From Syngnathus acus (taxonomy: Eukaryota > Chordata > Actinopteri > Syngnathiformes > Syngnathidae): 64,000 nucleotides of DNA. The notes beneath the pieces were generated by a model. It saw nothing but the letters and a program-made list of their open reading frames with translations. It had not been told where the DNA came from and did no database searches. The position numbers and the translations under genes were made by a program. This document shows, piece by piece, positions 26,814 through 38,148 of this stretch; position 1 is the stretch's first letter, and each line of letters starts with the position of its first letter. The stretch is taken from the NCBI RefSeq assembly GCF_901709675.1, contig NC_051105.1, positions 7,679,104 to 7,743,103 on the forward strand, given 5' to 3'.

Positions 26814-29800
26814 ATGGCGTCGGGGAGAGATACAAAATGGCTGACCCTGGAAGTGTGTCGACAGTTTCAGCGAGGAAACTGTTCACGTAGTGACGAGGAG
26901 TGCAAATTTGCTCACCCGCCAAAGAGCTGCCAAGTGGAAAATGGGAGGGTCATCGCCTGCTTCGACTCACTAAAAGTAAGAAAGATCACATTGTTCGGTT
27001 TTTGCCGCTTCTGCTGGTGCTAGAAAGTTGCGGTTCCGGTGGCATGTGATCGTGCAACAAGCGTCCCATGACTTACATTTCAAGAAAACATGCTGCACTC
27101 ATGTCTTTTAAGATCTAAGCCAATAGCACAACACGCCCAGGCCTTTATTTAGATAACTGCAGAGTACAGGGCTGCTAATCAAAGTAAGTATATTTGTTAG
27201 CGAGGCCGCAACTTCAACACAAGGAACACTAGTTCTTTTTTTTTTATCAGAGGTGATGCAATTATTTAATCCAATGCAGAGCATACTCGTCATCTTTTCA
27301 GGGTAAGGCATTTAACTGTGGCGGTATTCCAACGAGTTGCTAAGGGAAAATTTATAAGACGAGGCATCAGTTGTACAAATGCACTTTCCTCACATGGTGT
27401 GAAGCGTAAGCTTACGCAGTTAGCCCGCGAGAACTAGCCGCCACGTCATTGCGATGAAAACGCTGGTGACTCCGCGCTGCCGCTGTGGAGGAGTGTGGCG
27501 ACGATCCCTGATGGTCCATTCCGAAGATGGATCCTTGCCTGGAAGCTTGTGTTCAGATGGGAAAATTGAATAAAAGGAGCTTAATGTACTTTGTTTTGCC
27601 GCTCTTCAACCAATGCAGGGCCGATGCTCTCGAGAGAACTGCAAGTACCTCCATCCACCTTCCCACTTAAAGACTCAGCTGGAAATAAACGGGCGCAACA
27701 ATCTCATTCAGCAGAAAACAGCAGCTGCTGTGCTCGCCCAGCAGATGCAGATCATGATCCCTACAGCCAGTCTGCCGTCTGTGGTGAGTCCACCACATTG
27801 AGCGAATGCAATCCCACCTCTCTCCGTCCTTATTATCTCACAGCCTTCATTTCCTGCGACACAGGGTCTTGGCACTAACTCTGGTCTCGGCTACGGTTCC
27901 TACTTGACGCCCCTAAGCCACGGGATGGGCCTTCTTCCCACAGACATCCTCCCCAACAGTCAGGTTCTCGTTTCAGGGAGCGCGCCTGTCACGGTTCAGA
28001 GCTCGCCTTCTTCCTCCTCTTCTTCGCCCTCCCAGAAGCTCCAGCGCACCGACAAACTGGAGGTATAGTTGAGCCGGTCCAATCTAACCTAACGAACCCA
28101 TTGAAAAGTAACAAATAATGTTACCGGGTCACCAAATGTGGCCCAAAGACTTTCTTACAGGTCTTACAAAATAATAAGTTTGTGACTCCGATTGTAGGTG
28201 TGTCGCGAGTTTCAGCGAGGGACCTGCACTCGGGGAGAAACGGACTGCCGCTTTGCCCACCCCAGCGACAACCCCATGATCGATAGCGTCGACAATACCG
28301 TCACCGTTTGCATGGACTACATCAAGAGCCGCTGCAGCCGCGACAAGTGCAAGTATTTTCACCCGCCTGCGCACTTGCAGGCCAAAATTAAGTCCGGTCA
28401 ACATCAGACAGCCATGGCGGCCCAGGCCACAGCTGCAGCCGTGGTAAGATAATCAATGTCTTTGCCTATCTTCAGAATGACCTCATTTTAATTCATGCTT
28501 AAATGACAGCTAACAGTGACATAGTCTAGTTCAAACTCTATATGTTAAGTCTTAATTGTATTTAGCTGTGTACTGAATTCAATTCAGAATGCAAGTCCCG
28601 GGGAGTTTAACCAAAATGTGCTCTTTATGTGTGCTCTATATGTTCTCCATAGACCATCTGTGTTGTTAAAAATGTTAAACCATTGTATTTGTTTCTCCCT
28701 TTCACTTATGTTATACTTTACTGCATGGCTCTTAATATTTACAGTCGCGGTAATTTTAGCTTTCTATCTTTCTGTGTACCAAACAAATAGGAGGTAACTG
28801 CTGTTGCACTCAAACTTATCTCTATTCGATATTCTGATAACACAGCTACAAACCTAGCGTCTGTTATGTCGTAATATTTTATTGCAGTTTGTTTTTGTCT
28901 TTTCAATGTCATGGTGTTTGCATTGTAAGGAGGGGCATGTAACTAAATTCACCATAGAGGAAAGTAACGATTCACCTCAATGTTTTTTTAAAACATCAAG
29001 AATGTGTGAGGCCTAACTGCTTAAAACAGAATACTGTACAGAAATAATAGTGGTTATTGTTCAGAAATAGAAGAAACATGAATCTAGTGAATCAAACGAT
29101 GCAGATACTGACATGCTAACTCTACTGGCAGGCCCTGCTAACTTCACTAGCCTGGGTAAACTCACTATTCTTTCTTTTTTTTTTTTCATTCTGATGGGCT
29201 GCAATCGAGAGATGGAAAAATCTTTCTCCCCCGCTCACTGAATGTTCTGAACGCCTGTTTCTGTGCCAGTGTCAGTAACCCTGTTTTTCTTCAGGCCACA
29301 GGCTAGTTGAGACCAAATGAACTGCTGGTTTCAACCAAGTCATGCACCCCCATTTTGCCTCAATCGCTATAAGCCAAAATTAATAGACACTTGATTCCAC
29401 ACATTTAACAATCAATTAATGGACTAATCTGGTTTTATGCCCATCCCTAATGCATCGCTCCCATAAACAAATGCTGGTTGTGTTTACTCCATGTAGCCAT
29501 AATCTTTAACAGCTATCATTAGCCTTTAACAAAGACTGCAACGGTATCTCGAATGATGGATGTGTAGAATCGTAAATCTACTGAACACTAAATGACACAC
29601 AAGTGTTTATCTTTAGACATTGAGTGGTTACTGTGCATGCAAACTGTGTTTTATGTGGTATACTACATTCAGCTTATTTTTGTTTTCCCCCCTTCTCATC
29701 TATGCACAACGCTGTCCCCCATGATGCACCTGTGCTTGCTGTATGTTAATACGCTTGACCCCCCCATTGGCCCACTGCCATCATGTGCTCGCTGTCCGCT

Positions 29801-32800
29801 CTTAAAAGACTCAGTCGACTGCCAAAGCAATGAAGCGACCCCTCGAGGCAACTGTAGACCTGGTATTTTCACCTTTTGCTTTGCATGTAGCCAGTAAATG
29901 ATACTGTGATATCATGTCGTTTCGTCACTGTGAGCTTTCTGTAATCTCATTTGTGTCAATCTCAGTAGAGTTAATGTGATACATTATTTCCATTCGGATT
30001 TGTATCCTGAAACCATGACTGCATGCCTTGTAATTAACAGTTACATTTATTTGTGTAGTTTTTTTATTTTATTTAAATGACCACAAAATATTTAAGAATA
30101 CGTGCTTAAATGAGTTATGTTTTTTTGCTTTTCAGGGCTTCCCCCACAGCCTCCTGCAACCGCTACCAAAGAGGGCAGCTCTGGAGAAGAGCAACTGGGC
30201 CAGCTCATTGCTCAGCCCCAGTTTGTTGCACTACCAGCAGGCTCTGGCCAGCACGCAGTTGCAGCAGCCCACGGCCGCATTCTACCCCGCAGGTACGCAC
30301 TGACTCACTCACCAAGGAATTTTCTCTATTGAAATGTGCAAGTGGGCCGTTAACACTGACAGAATAACGAAAGAAAATACACGATGCTGTGTTTTCCGTT
30401 TACAGTCATAGTCATTAGGCATAGCACTTCTAATGAGTTCCAATTCAAAGAGAGTGCCTTTACAAAGACAAATTGTTGGGGTTAAGATTGTGAAAAGGAC
30501 CCACATGCAGGTATGAGAGCAGCAACAACAGCAGCAGAGATATTTATTGTCACATGTGGACATTGTTGTGGCTGGAGGGAAAGGCTCCTGTTCGGAAAAG
30601 GTAGCAGGAATCCAGGTGCAGGGTCCAGACAGGCAGGAAACAGGAGCCGAAGCAGGAGAGCAGAAGAGCACAAATCAGCCAGGCAGGGTGGAAACAGAGA
30701 GCAGAACAGGGCACTGTAAGTATTGCACAATATCAAGTTTTCTAAATGGCCAAACACCTTGGCAAAAGGCAAAATCTGCTGGCGTGGTGGAGTCCAAGAT
30801 AGGTTAATGATTGAGGAGCTGTTAATTGGATAGGTGAGGTGCATTGGTGGAGGACTCCAGTAAACCTGCAAAGAAAAAAAAACAAAGCCTTCGAAGTCAC
30901 TTATGTAACCTCACATTGAATTGGAGCACTATTTCAGAGGTGTAACAAAACGGCTTTGTTCACCGCTAATGAACATAATCAGCCACGACTGCTCTTTAAA
31001 CCAATGTGACATTGTAGTCATCTGACACGCACTGACACTCAGCGAGCAGGACCAACCGAGACAAGGTTGCTACCTAGCAACGTGGCTGTTGACATGACAA
31101 CCGCTTATTTGATAAGCGTACTGTCATTTCTAATGTTGTCTTTTCATAAGCAACTCTTGAGCTAGTCCAGTTGACTCGGGAAACAAGCAGTCATTCTATC
31201 AACATTTCATCTCTTTCCATTATACCCACACAGGGTCTGTTTTCTGTATGGCTCCTGCGAACAGCGTCGGTAAGTACTTTGTCCATTTTGAGCCGAGTGA
31301 CATTGGCTCAAAAAAATCATGTTGCAATCAAGATACACATGACATTTTATTTCAGTGTTGTCTTTGCAGTCTACGTCTTATATGGCATTAATATTTCCTT
31401 AGATATTACCTCAGCAAGTGCAATTTACAAATGAAAAAGCAATATTCAATGTGGTAGGATTAAAATTTCAAAACTCGCAACATTTTGAAATGTCTGCTTT
31501 CTTTTGAAATATACACTCGTGAACATTTTATATTGATTGTTGATTTAACAACTGTTTCATTTTGTTGAATTAATTTCAAAATGCAGATGCATCTCATGAA
31601 ATAAAAAAAAACTGAGTACATTTTAGCAATATTAACTTTCACCTTTTGAATTGAATTCCTGAAATCTCTGACTTTCTATAGTATATCAATGATGCATTGA
31701 AATCTTTTTAATTAGAACTTTTATTTTATTAAATCTGGTGTGCCTAAAACGGCTGACGAGTGTAAGCATGACATTTCACAATAGTATTTATTTAGTAAAT
31801 ATTCCCCCCCCCCCCCCAAAAAAAAAGCTTTGGTAATATTTAGTGGTGTTGCTTCTCTGGGTAAATGTCTTAATTGTCCCTGTGATCAGCCCTCTTCTTT
31901 ATATTCCTCCCGCTGCCTCGCTCTGCTGTGTAATCTCACGCCAGCTGCAGCTCTAACCCAGTGACGCCTTGCTGCTAACGTCATTTTGTATTTGCCTGGC
32001 AAAAATTAGAGACACACGTCGCTATGGTTACCATAATGCTCCACCTGCCTTTTCATTGCTTCCATGGTTCCCCCCTTCCTGAGCCAGTCCCCATGATGTA
32101 CAGTGCTACGCCTGCTAGTGTCTCTGCAGCAACTTCTCCCGCCACAAGTGTCCCCTACGCAGCAACAGCACCAGCCAATCAGGTTTGCTCAGTTGATTTT
32201 TTTTTTTTTTTTCCCCGAAGCTTTTTGTCAAGACAACCTTGGGCTCTTTTAAAATCGGAGGAGTCGCTTTGTGTCCCCGCTTGCATCGGCTGTCATTGAG
32301 CTTCATGTTGCCCGTCGATCAGCTACTTCTGCTAAGACAGGCAACACTTGTAGTGACATCTGCAAACACTTGCCGTGTCAATTTTCACACTCCTTTTTGC
32401 TTTTCTCGCCGTTTTCACATTATCTAGATTGCTGAATTTAACAAATGTTCTCTTAGGTTTGGATGACATGCAGGGGAACCTCTTAATCTGAACCCCCTTC
32501 ATACAGTTAAGACACCAAGCAACAAATCTGAGGAAAATATGGGGAAAAAATTGTCACGAGCCAATCGGGATTGGCTGAAAAAGATTTAACTCATTCACTG
32601 CCACTGACGATTATGACATTTCAGTTTTGATTTTAGTGACTGCAGCACAGCTGTCTTTAGGCAGCAATCTGTTCATCCGCAGCCATGCAAAGTGCTCTCT
32701 GTTGTGGGCGGCGCCTCCCAAAAAGCGCCACTCCCCAGAGTACGTGTGTACGTCTGAGGGAGAAAGAAATGGCCACAAGCTTTTGTGCTCGTCTGCGTCT

Positions 32801-33352
32801 TAAGAAAAAAAAGATGCACTTAACGAAATGCGGAAACAGTTCACACTAATGACAGTTAGGGAAGATCAAAAACAAAAAACTTGGAAGCGCAACAGATTAG
32901 AAAATGTGACACGTTTCAACAACATATCTTCAAATAACAGAACAAGCGAGTAATTTTTGAGAGACAAACTGGTTGCATTTGGTGTTTGTAAACGGGCAGA
33001 GTTGAGCACTCACCCAGCAACTATGCAGCAGCATTGACTCATCATTGCTTCTGATGTCTCAAAATACAGGAATCACATAAAACACTTGTTAAACTTACAT
33101 AATCCAGTTCATCTTCAAAGCCAAGGTATCTGATCGGAATCAGTACTGGCAGATACTCCAAAGTCAATTTAAACTTTTGGTGTACAACTTGGAGCATCTA
33201 TTTGAATATTCAAACATTAGTGTCATGGTTCCCTTTATTTCCCCTGAAAGTTTTAACAAGCTCCAAATGCCCTTGTATGTCCTCAGCAAGAACACTTTGA
33301 CACATTTGTCTTGTTTCCACCCTCTTATCTGAAACAGATCATTCTCAAGTAA
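26814..33352 (+). CDS. mbnl2: Muscleblind-like splicing regulator 2 (complete, 9 coding exons)
   Basis: Exons: 26814-26975, 27619-27783, 27865-28062, 28198-28443, 29809-29862, 30136-30292, 31234-31269, 32088-32182, 33338-33352; 1128 nt, 375 aa. MBNL proteins bind YGCY RNA and control alternative splicing and mRNA localisation. Four CCCH zinc fingers are intact in two pairs: CX7CX6CX3H and CX7CX4CX3H (about residues 18-66), repeated at about 177-232. The second finger is split by intron 1, as in the family. MBNL2-type residues are CRQFQRG, SRSDEEC, QKTAAA, TQSTAK, EATVDL and LEKSN, and the tail reads NQIILK. Internal exons of 54, 36 and 95 nt match the alternative exons I know from MBNL1/2. 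The N-terminus MASGRDTKW is about four residues shorter than the mammalian one. Identity as mbnl2 rather than mbnl3 rests on residues plus synteny. Confidence 0.95.
28444..29808 (+). other. mbnl2: mbnl2 intron upstream of the 54-nt exon
   Basis: The intron has no coding signal. Its last 100 bases (29709-29808) contain eight YGCY motifs and the C-rich tract 'cgcttgacccccccattgg'. The acceptor itself has a weak pyrimidine tract (gctcttaaaag). This is the pattern expected of a regulated exon with a distant branch point. Confidence 0.6.
29809..29862 (+). CDS. mbnl2: mbnl2 54-nt alternative exon (nuclear-localisation exon)
   Basis: The exon encodes [25 protein letters not shown] forms part of the nuclear localisation signal in known MBNL proteins, where inclusion of the homologous 54-nt exon shifts the protein to the nucleus and is repressed by MBNL itself. 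The exon is in phase (0/0), so skipping keeps the frame. The donor is ctg|gtattt and the acceptor is aaaag, both suboptimal. Confidence 0.85.
30293..31233 (+). other. mbnl2: mbnl2 intron with a dispersed-repeat candidate
   Basis: The intron contains a block at about 30478-30860 (starting near 'attgtgaaaaggacccacat' and rich in 'caggcaggaaacaggagc' words) whose purine-rich style resembles a dispersed fish repeat. I cannot name the family. The rest is AT-rich. Confidence 0.4.
31270..33337 (+). other. mbnl2: mbnl2 introns around the 95-nt exon, with repeats
   Basis: The interval contains a diverged repeat at about 31498-31690 ('gaattgaattcctgaaat'-type words), a C14/A9 homopolymer pair at 31804-31826 and, after the 95-nt exon (32088-32182), a 1.15-kb intron without recognisable coding exon. 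The alternative long MBNL2 C-terminal exon known in mammals was not found. Confidence 0.5.
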
Positions 33353-34341
33353 CCGCCAGAAACAGGTGCCACCCGGATCCCGAGCAGCCCGTCTGTACAT
33401 ACAGTGTTCACAGCGCACGTCACCTACAGCAAGCCGCATGCTGATCAAGGACCACCAGTGGAGTTCATGGCCACACACAGTCCGGTATCCCATTAAGGTC
33501 ACACACAAGACCCTACTCATGGAATACCGTACATGCATTGTAATTACGGAAGAAGTAACAGAAGCATCTAAACCGCGTTGTACTGGAAGATACTAACAGA
33601 TAGACGTGTTAGCTGAAATTCTAACAATGTAAATCGTCACGTCAAATGTGCATCATGGCAGCACCCGCTGTAAAAGGGGTCACAGCCATGTTAGAGATTG
33701 TTCACTTTCTTGAATGCATTGTTTCAGTCATGATTGTTTGACCTTGTGCCAGATTCAATTGTTTTATTAGTGAAAAGCACTTATTTTAATTTATATCAAT
33801 ATAAAGAAGGCTCTGGGTGTACAGGCTTTTATTCACAGTGAGCAGTGCTCCTCCACCTGGTGTGCCTTTGCATTGCATTGAAAGTCTGTTTGCCGCTCTT
33901 GACCCAAACAAGTGTGCTAGTTAAGGCCACAGAGTTAACCTTTTGTTTTTTTTCTTTTCCTCCCCTCAAAAGAAAATTGGGTCAGAATGACAGGTATTTT
34001 ACATAACCGTCGTAGAGTTTATCCAGTGTATATTCAAATAGAAACGTGATCCTGCGAGGACTGAACTAATTTGTAACCGTTCAGTTTTGAATGTTACAAG
34101 TGCCTAAAGAGTCGTCATATTTAAGGGGCTTCGAATGACATTGTCCTGTATTTAAAAAAATAAAATCGGATCTAGAAGGTCGTGAACACATTTTAAATGC
34201 TTTGTGAAGACTTTAATGAATATTTATGTACCCTCGTTATTAATAAGAATTATCTACTCTTTATTTTATTTCATATTTAAGATGACTGTAGTCACCCTCT
34301 GCCCCCTCATAGCAATGTTTCTTAAGTAGCTGAATGTGCAA

Positions 34342-34401
34342 ATGATTAGAAGAATTTAAAGAAGGACGTCCATGATTAGAAGAATTTAAAGAAGGACGTC
34401 C
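34342..34401 (+). repeat. Perfect 30-bp tandem duplication
   Basis: The unit beginning atgattagaagaatttaaag and ending gacgtcc is present twice head to tail (34342-34371, 34372-34401) with no mismatch, indicating a recent duplication. Confidence 0.95.
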
Positions 34402-34590
34402 AGTGTAGTTTTTTTTTGTACAAGATTAAGGACATTCTGTTAAATATGTCCATTATTACTTTTATTCCTCAATTTCATATTGTTTTAATTGTTTACTAGG
34501 GATGGGCATACGTGAATCAGCTTGGGTTCTCATTGCAAACACTCGCTGATTTTTTTTTTTCCTCCACAGGTGTGAGGCCTGCCACATTTT

Positions 34591-35728
34591 GAAAGTTTAG
34601 TTTAGTTTATTGTTTAGCACATATTATTATAACAAATAACAGTGCAGGGAGGGAGACGAAGCCTAGGGCTTGTAAGGAGCTCCACTCCTGTATAATCAAA
34701 GTGCACAACAAACAAAGTGCTGTGACATCAAATATTATTCAAGTGTTTAAGAAAGAAAAAAAATAATAATAATATATATATATATATATATAAATGAATA
34801 AACATCAATGAATAAACACAAGCATAACTAGCTAAATATTAAATCGTCATATTTATATATGCATATATACGAAAGTGAACGTATACATACATAAACAAAT
34901 ACACTATACAAAATGAGAAACAAGAGAAACAAAATTTGACACTTTAGTGATGTTGAAACAATCAAAAAACACCAGGTAAGAAAATAGCTGAGCGGAAGCA
35001 GAAGAACTGCAAACAGAAAATAACAAAACAAGGAAGAATCAGGGTATAAATAGTGGTTTAAGTTGATGTTCTTAGTATGGATCAGCTGAGTGCGGTGGAG
35101 TAATTTTGGACTGGTAGGATCATGAGTGGAGAAGGTGGTGTTTCAGGTGCTTTCTAAAAGCAACCTGTGAAGATATGGATCGAATATGGATTGGTAGCTC
35201 ATTCCAGAGTGAGGGCCCTCTAAAATGGATATTGTATTGATGGCGTGATGTTCGACAGGACGGTGGGTGGAGATTGTCCCCCTGTCTTGTAGGATAAGAA
35301 TGTAATTCCGATACAAATGCGAAGAAATTATGAAAAGTGGCTGGAAGACAGTGTTTCCTGTATATATATTTATGGGTGAGTAGACAGGTTTGATGAATAT
35401 TTACTTTATCAATTGGCAGTAATGAATAGTTTCTAAACAATGGTGCCGATGGTTCATATCTATTTGAAAAAGAGATCATTTTTAGGAACTTCTTTTGTAT
35501 GATGAGTAATTTGCTGAGGTATGTTGGATATGTAGCTGCCCAGACTATGTTGCAGTAATTGAGTAAAGGAAAGAGGAAACTATAATACAGAGTGAGATGA
35601 GCAGACGGATGGACCAAGGGACAAACTTTTCGTAAGATACCTAGCGTTTTCATGGATCTTTTGCAAACCAAATCAATGTGTTCAGACCAGTTTAAGTGTT
35701 TATCTACTATAAACACTTAAACTGGTTT
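34591..35728 (-). mobile_element. 5'-truncated LINE (non-LTR retrotransposon) remnant
   Basis: A minus-strand open frame at 35120-35716 (198 aa) has the C-terminal pattern of jockey/CR1-group non-LTR reverse transcriptases: LNWSEHIDLVCKRSMKTLG, then LYYSFLFPLLNYCNIVW, QKKFLKMI and RGPSLWNELP. Only the region after the catalytic palm remains, so the element cannot be active. The 3' portion extends to about 34591, where AGTTTAGTTTATT-type words end it. The 5' break carries a fold-back (35686-35726). Confidence 0.85.
35686..35726. repeat. 18-bp perfect inverted repeat with 5-bp loop
   Basis: The arms 35686-35703 (accagtttaagtgtttat) and 35709-35726 (its exact reverse complement) are separated by ctact. 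The structure sits at the truncated 5' end of the LINE, so one arm is LINE sequence and the other is an inverted copy of it. Confidence 0.95.
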
Positions 35729-37359
35729 ATTAAGATTATCGAAAATTGGTATGTGTATTTAAAAACATTTCTTGACATCTGTAAATGGTAAAAACCTGGT
35801 GTACGCGTAACTCGCCTTAGACAGCACTTCAAAACAATGAAATAAATGACCAGTCAATTACATACAATTATTTAATTGATGAATATGCTCATCCTAAAGT
35901 TTTGGGGTTATTTTTTGTAGCATGACTATGTTTGATTAATTCCGACAATCTATTAAGCTGTTATATTATTTCCTCTTGATGACGTCATTTTTATTGCAGA
36001 TGTATTTAATGTTAACACACTAGAACTTACTCCGGGGTCATCCGTGAATGTAACTTCTTATAAGCTGACATTTGTTGAGATTCTTTGAAAACTTAAAAAA
36101 AAAAAAATGACACGACGAGATCTCATTTGCCTCTGACAAGTCGTCGTTTGGTGTTCAGGTTGAAGTGTCGGGAGTGAACGACCATAGAATTGTTGATGTA
36201 ACAAAGTGCATTGTTAGGTGGTAGCGTAAATAAGCGTTCACCTTTCAACTTGTCACAAACTAAAAATGTTTGTCGTCGCCGTGATTGTACTGTCACATAT
36301 TACATTTTAACTATCCAGTGCTTAATAACACTTTTTCAGTATGGTGGTGTGCATTTTAAACGTAGTGCAGTAAATAATCCACTGTTAGTGAATGCATCAA
36401 AACAAAACGTCAGTTTCATTTTGATTGAGAATTTCTGGTGTGAAACATTTCTTTGAAATGCTTCCACAGCAGTCAAGATAACAGAAAAGATACCTTTTTT
36501 TTCAATTGTGATTGTTGCCTTATTCATCGACTGATGTGTTTGCTTTACAACTCTGGGAAATGATGTCCGATGGAGACTAAAAACGTCGCTCAGTCCTCAG
36601 AAATGCTTTATGATGATGATGATGATGTCATACTGCTATTAATGGTTACATTAATATTGATTTGTTCCATCAGCGGGCCTAACTTTAAACTTGTCCTCAT
36701 TTTCTCAAATAATAGTGGCGCTTATTTTACTGTGTATGATTATCCATTTCATGTGAATAGTGATTTCTAAAGTCTATGAAAAGTCTAAAATTGTCAATAA
36801 ACACTGTTCAAGTAAAGGCAATGTTGTCTACAGTTTTTTTTGTATAACATTCTTGCATTGTAATGCTTTTAAACAATGCATTGTACAGAGTGGGGCAACA
36901 TTTGACATATTTTTCTAATGTACTTTTTCAAGAAACCCAGACTTGTAAATGTAGGAAAGGAATTTGAAACCTCATCCCTAGCTATAATATAAACCCAACT
37001 TTGTGTGAGTCTATAATCATATTTTCAAGCTCATAATTGAACGTACTATTAGTCCACCTTGTGTAATGCCAGGGTTATCAATACACCCAGTGGAACTTAT
37101 ATTAAACGTGCATTTGATTGAGTTTCAAATTGCAAATAAGACTGAAGTGTTTGTATGCACAATTGAGTCATACATACAGGTGTACCAAATATTGTACATC
37201 TATAATAAATATTCCTGTGTGATGTCATCACATCACCCACACATGAATAGCAATAAATACAGACGACCATTCTCAAATTTAAACAGGCTGACGACGATGC
37301 AGCGTTACCATGGCAACAGCATCCGGCTCATTCTCCTCTTGGATACACGTCTCTCAGCT

Positions 37360-38148
37360 GTCCGTGATTGGCCGTTCGCAGCTCAGGTGTCACTGGGGCA
37401 ACCGAATGATGGAATTTAAAATATATATATATTTTAGCACATGAACTGAAAGGAGAACGGGACAATCTTATTGGCGGTCCGCTCCGTGCTCCTCATTCAG
37501 GACCGCAGGCTTCACAAGGCGCCATTGGTCCGCCTTGAGTGCCAATCAAATGGATGAACGAGAGGTGGGTGGGATTATGCTACGGAAAACAGGAGGGGAC
37601 TTGGTGGTGGGGCGCTTACGCAGAGGTCGTGGGTCTCCGCCCGACACTATGGCGGCTGGCATCCTACCGGAAAGTAACCGGTAGACGCAAACATGCCCGA
37701 GACGTCGGATAAGGTTTAATCAGATCTAAATTCGTTGTCAATTTAGCGTTCGTGGCTATTTCCGGGTTCGCTTTTAAACGCGCGCGTGCGCTCATCTGTT
37801 CTTTTTTTTTTTTTTTTTTTAGGGGGCGGGGGGCAAGTCCAGGCATTTTACCCCCCTCAGCGTTCTCCATGGAGCAAGTTTGTTTTTTTATGTCAAAGAC
37901 TGAGCGTAAGCACATGAAAAGCAAAACCGTTTTGGTCCCGTCACCTTCCACGTAACGGGCGCTCGTGTAGCCGTCGGCCCTGCGTTGTTTGTGGTGTAGG
38001 GGGGAGGAAGGAATTTCCACAATGAAGCCCGTGCCGGAGCACCGGGTCTTTGTGCTTTGAGTCGAACCGACCGTGCTATTATTGTCAACAACCGACACAA
38101 AATGGTGAACGTTGTGATTTTGAGCCGCTTTTCGACTTGAATCCAACG
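37360..38148 (+). promoter_or_regulatory. rap2a: rap2a promoter and 5' UTR, CpG- and CCAAT-rich
   Basis: Four CCAAT/ATTGG boxes lie at 37367, 37470, 37524 and 37542. An ATGGCGGC YY1-like element is at 37649 and an ETS-like CCGGAAAG is just downstream (about 37668). The base composition turns CpG-rich. These are features of a TATA-less housekeeping promoter, with transcription probably starting near 37.65 kb. A T-run (37802-37820) followed by a G-rich block sits in the leader. The frame upstream of the ATG is open but has no in-frame ATG. Confidence 0.55.

Larger units (their letters stand above)
33353..37400 (+). other. mbnl2: mbnl2 3' UTR and intergenic region
   Basis: No coding exon is seen after the mbnl2 stop at 33350-33352. 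AATAAA at 36796-36801, followed by a GT/T-rich stretch (ttgtctacagttttttttgt), is a good candidate polyadenylation site, which would give a 3.4-kb 3' UTR that includes a LINE fragment. A 30-bp tandem duplication (34342-34401) and a short (TA)n tract near 34772-34792 are present. Confidence 0.45.

Noticed and set aside
37664-38146. 160-codon minus-strand ORF over the rap2a leader
   Set aside because: It contains a poly-Lys run derived from a T homopolymer and overlaps the promoter and 5' UTR of a clear gene.
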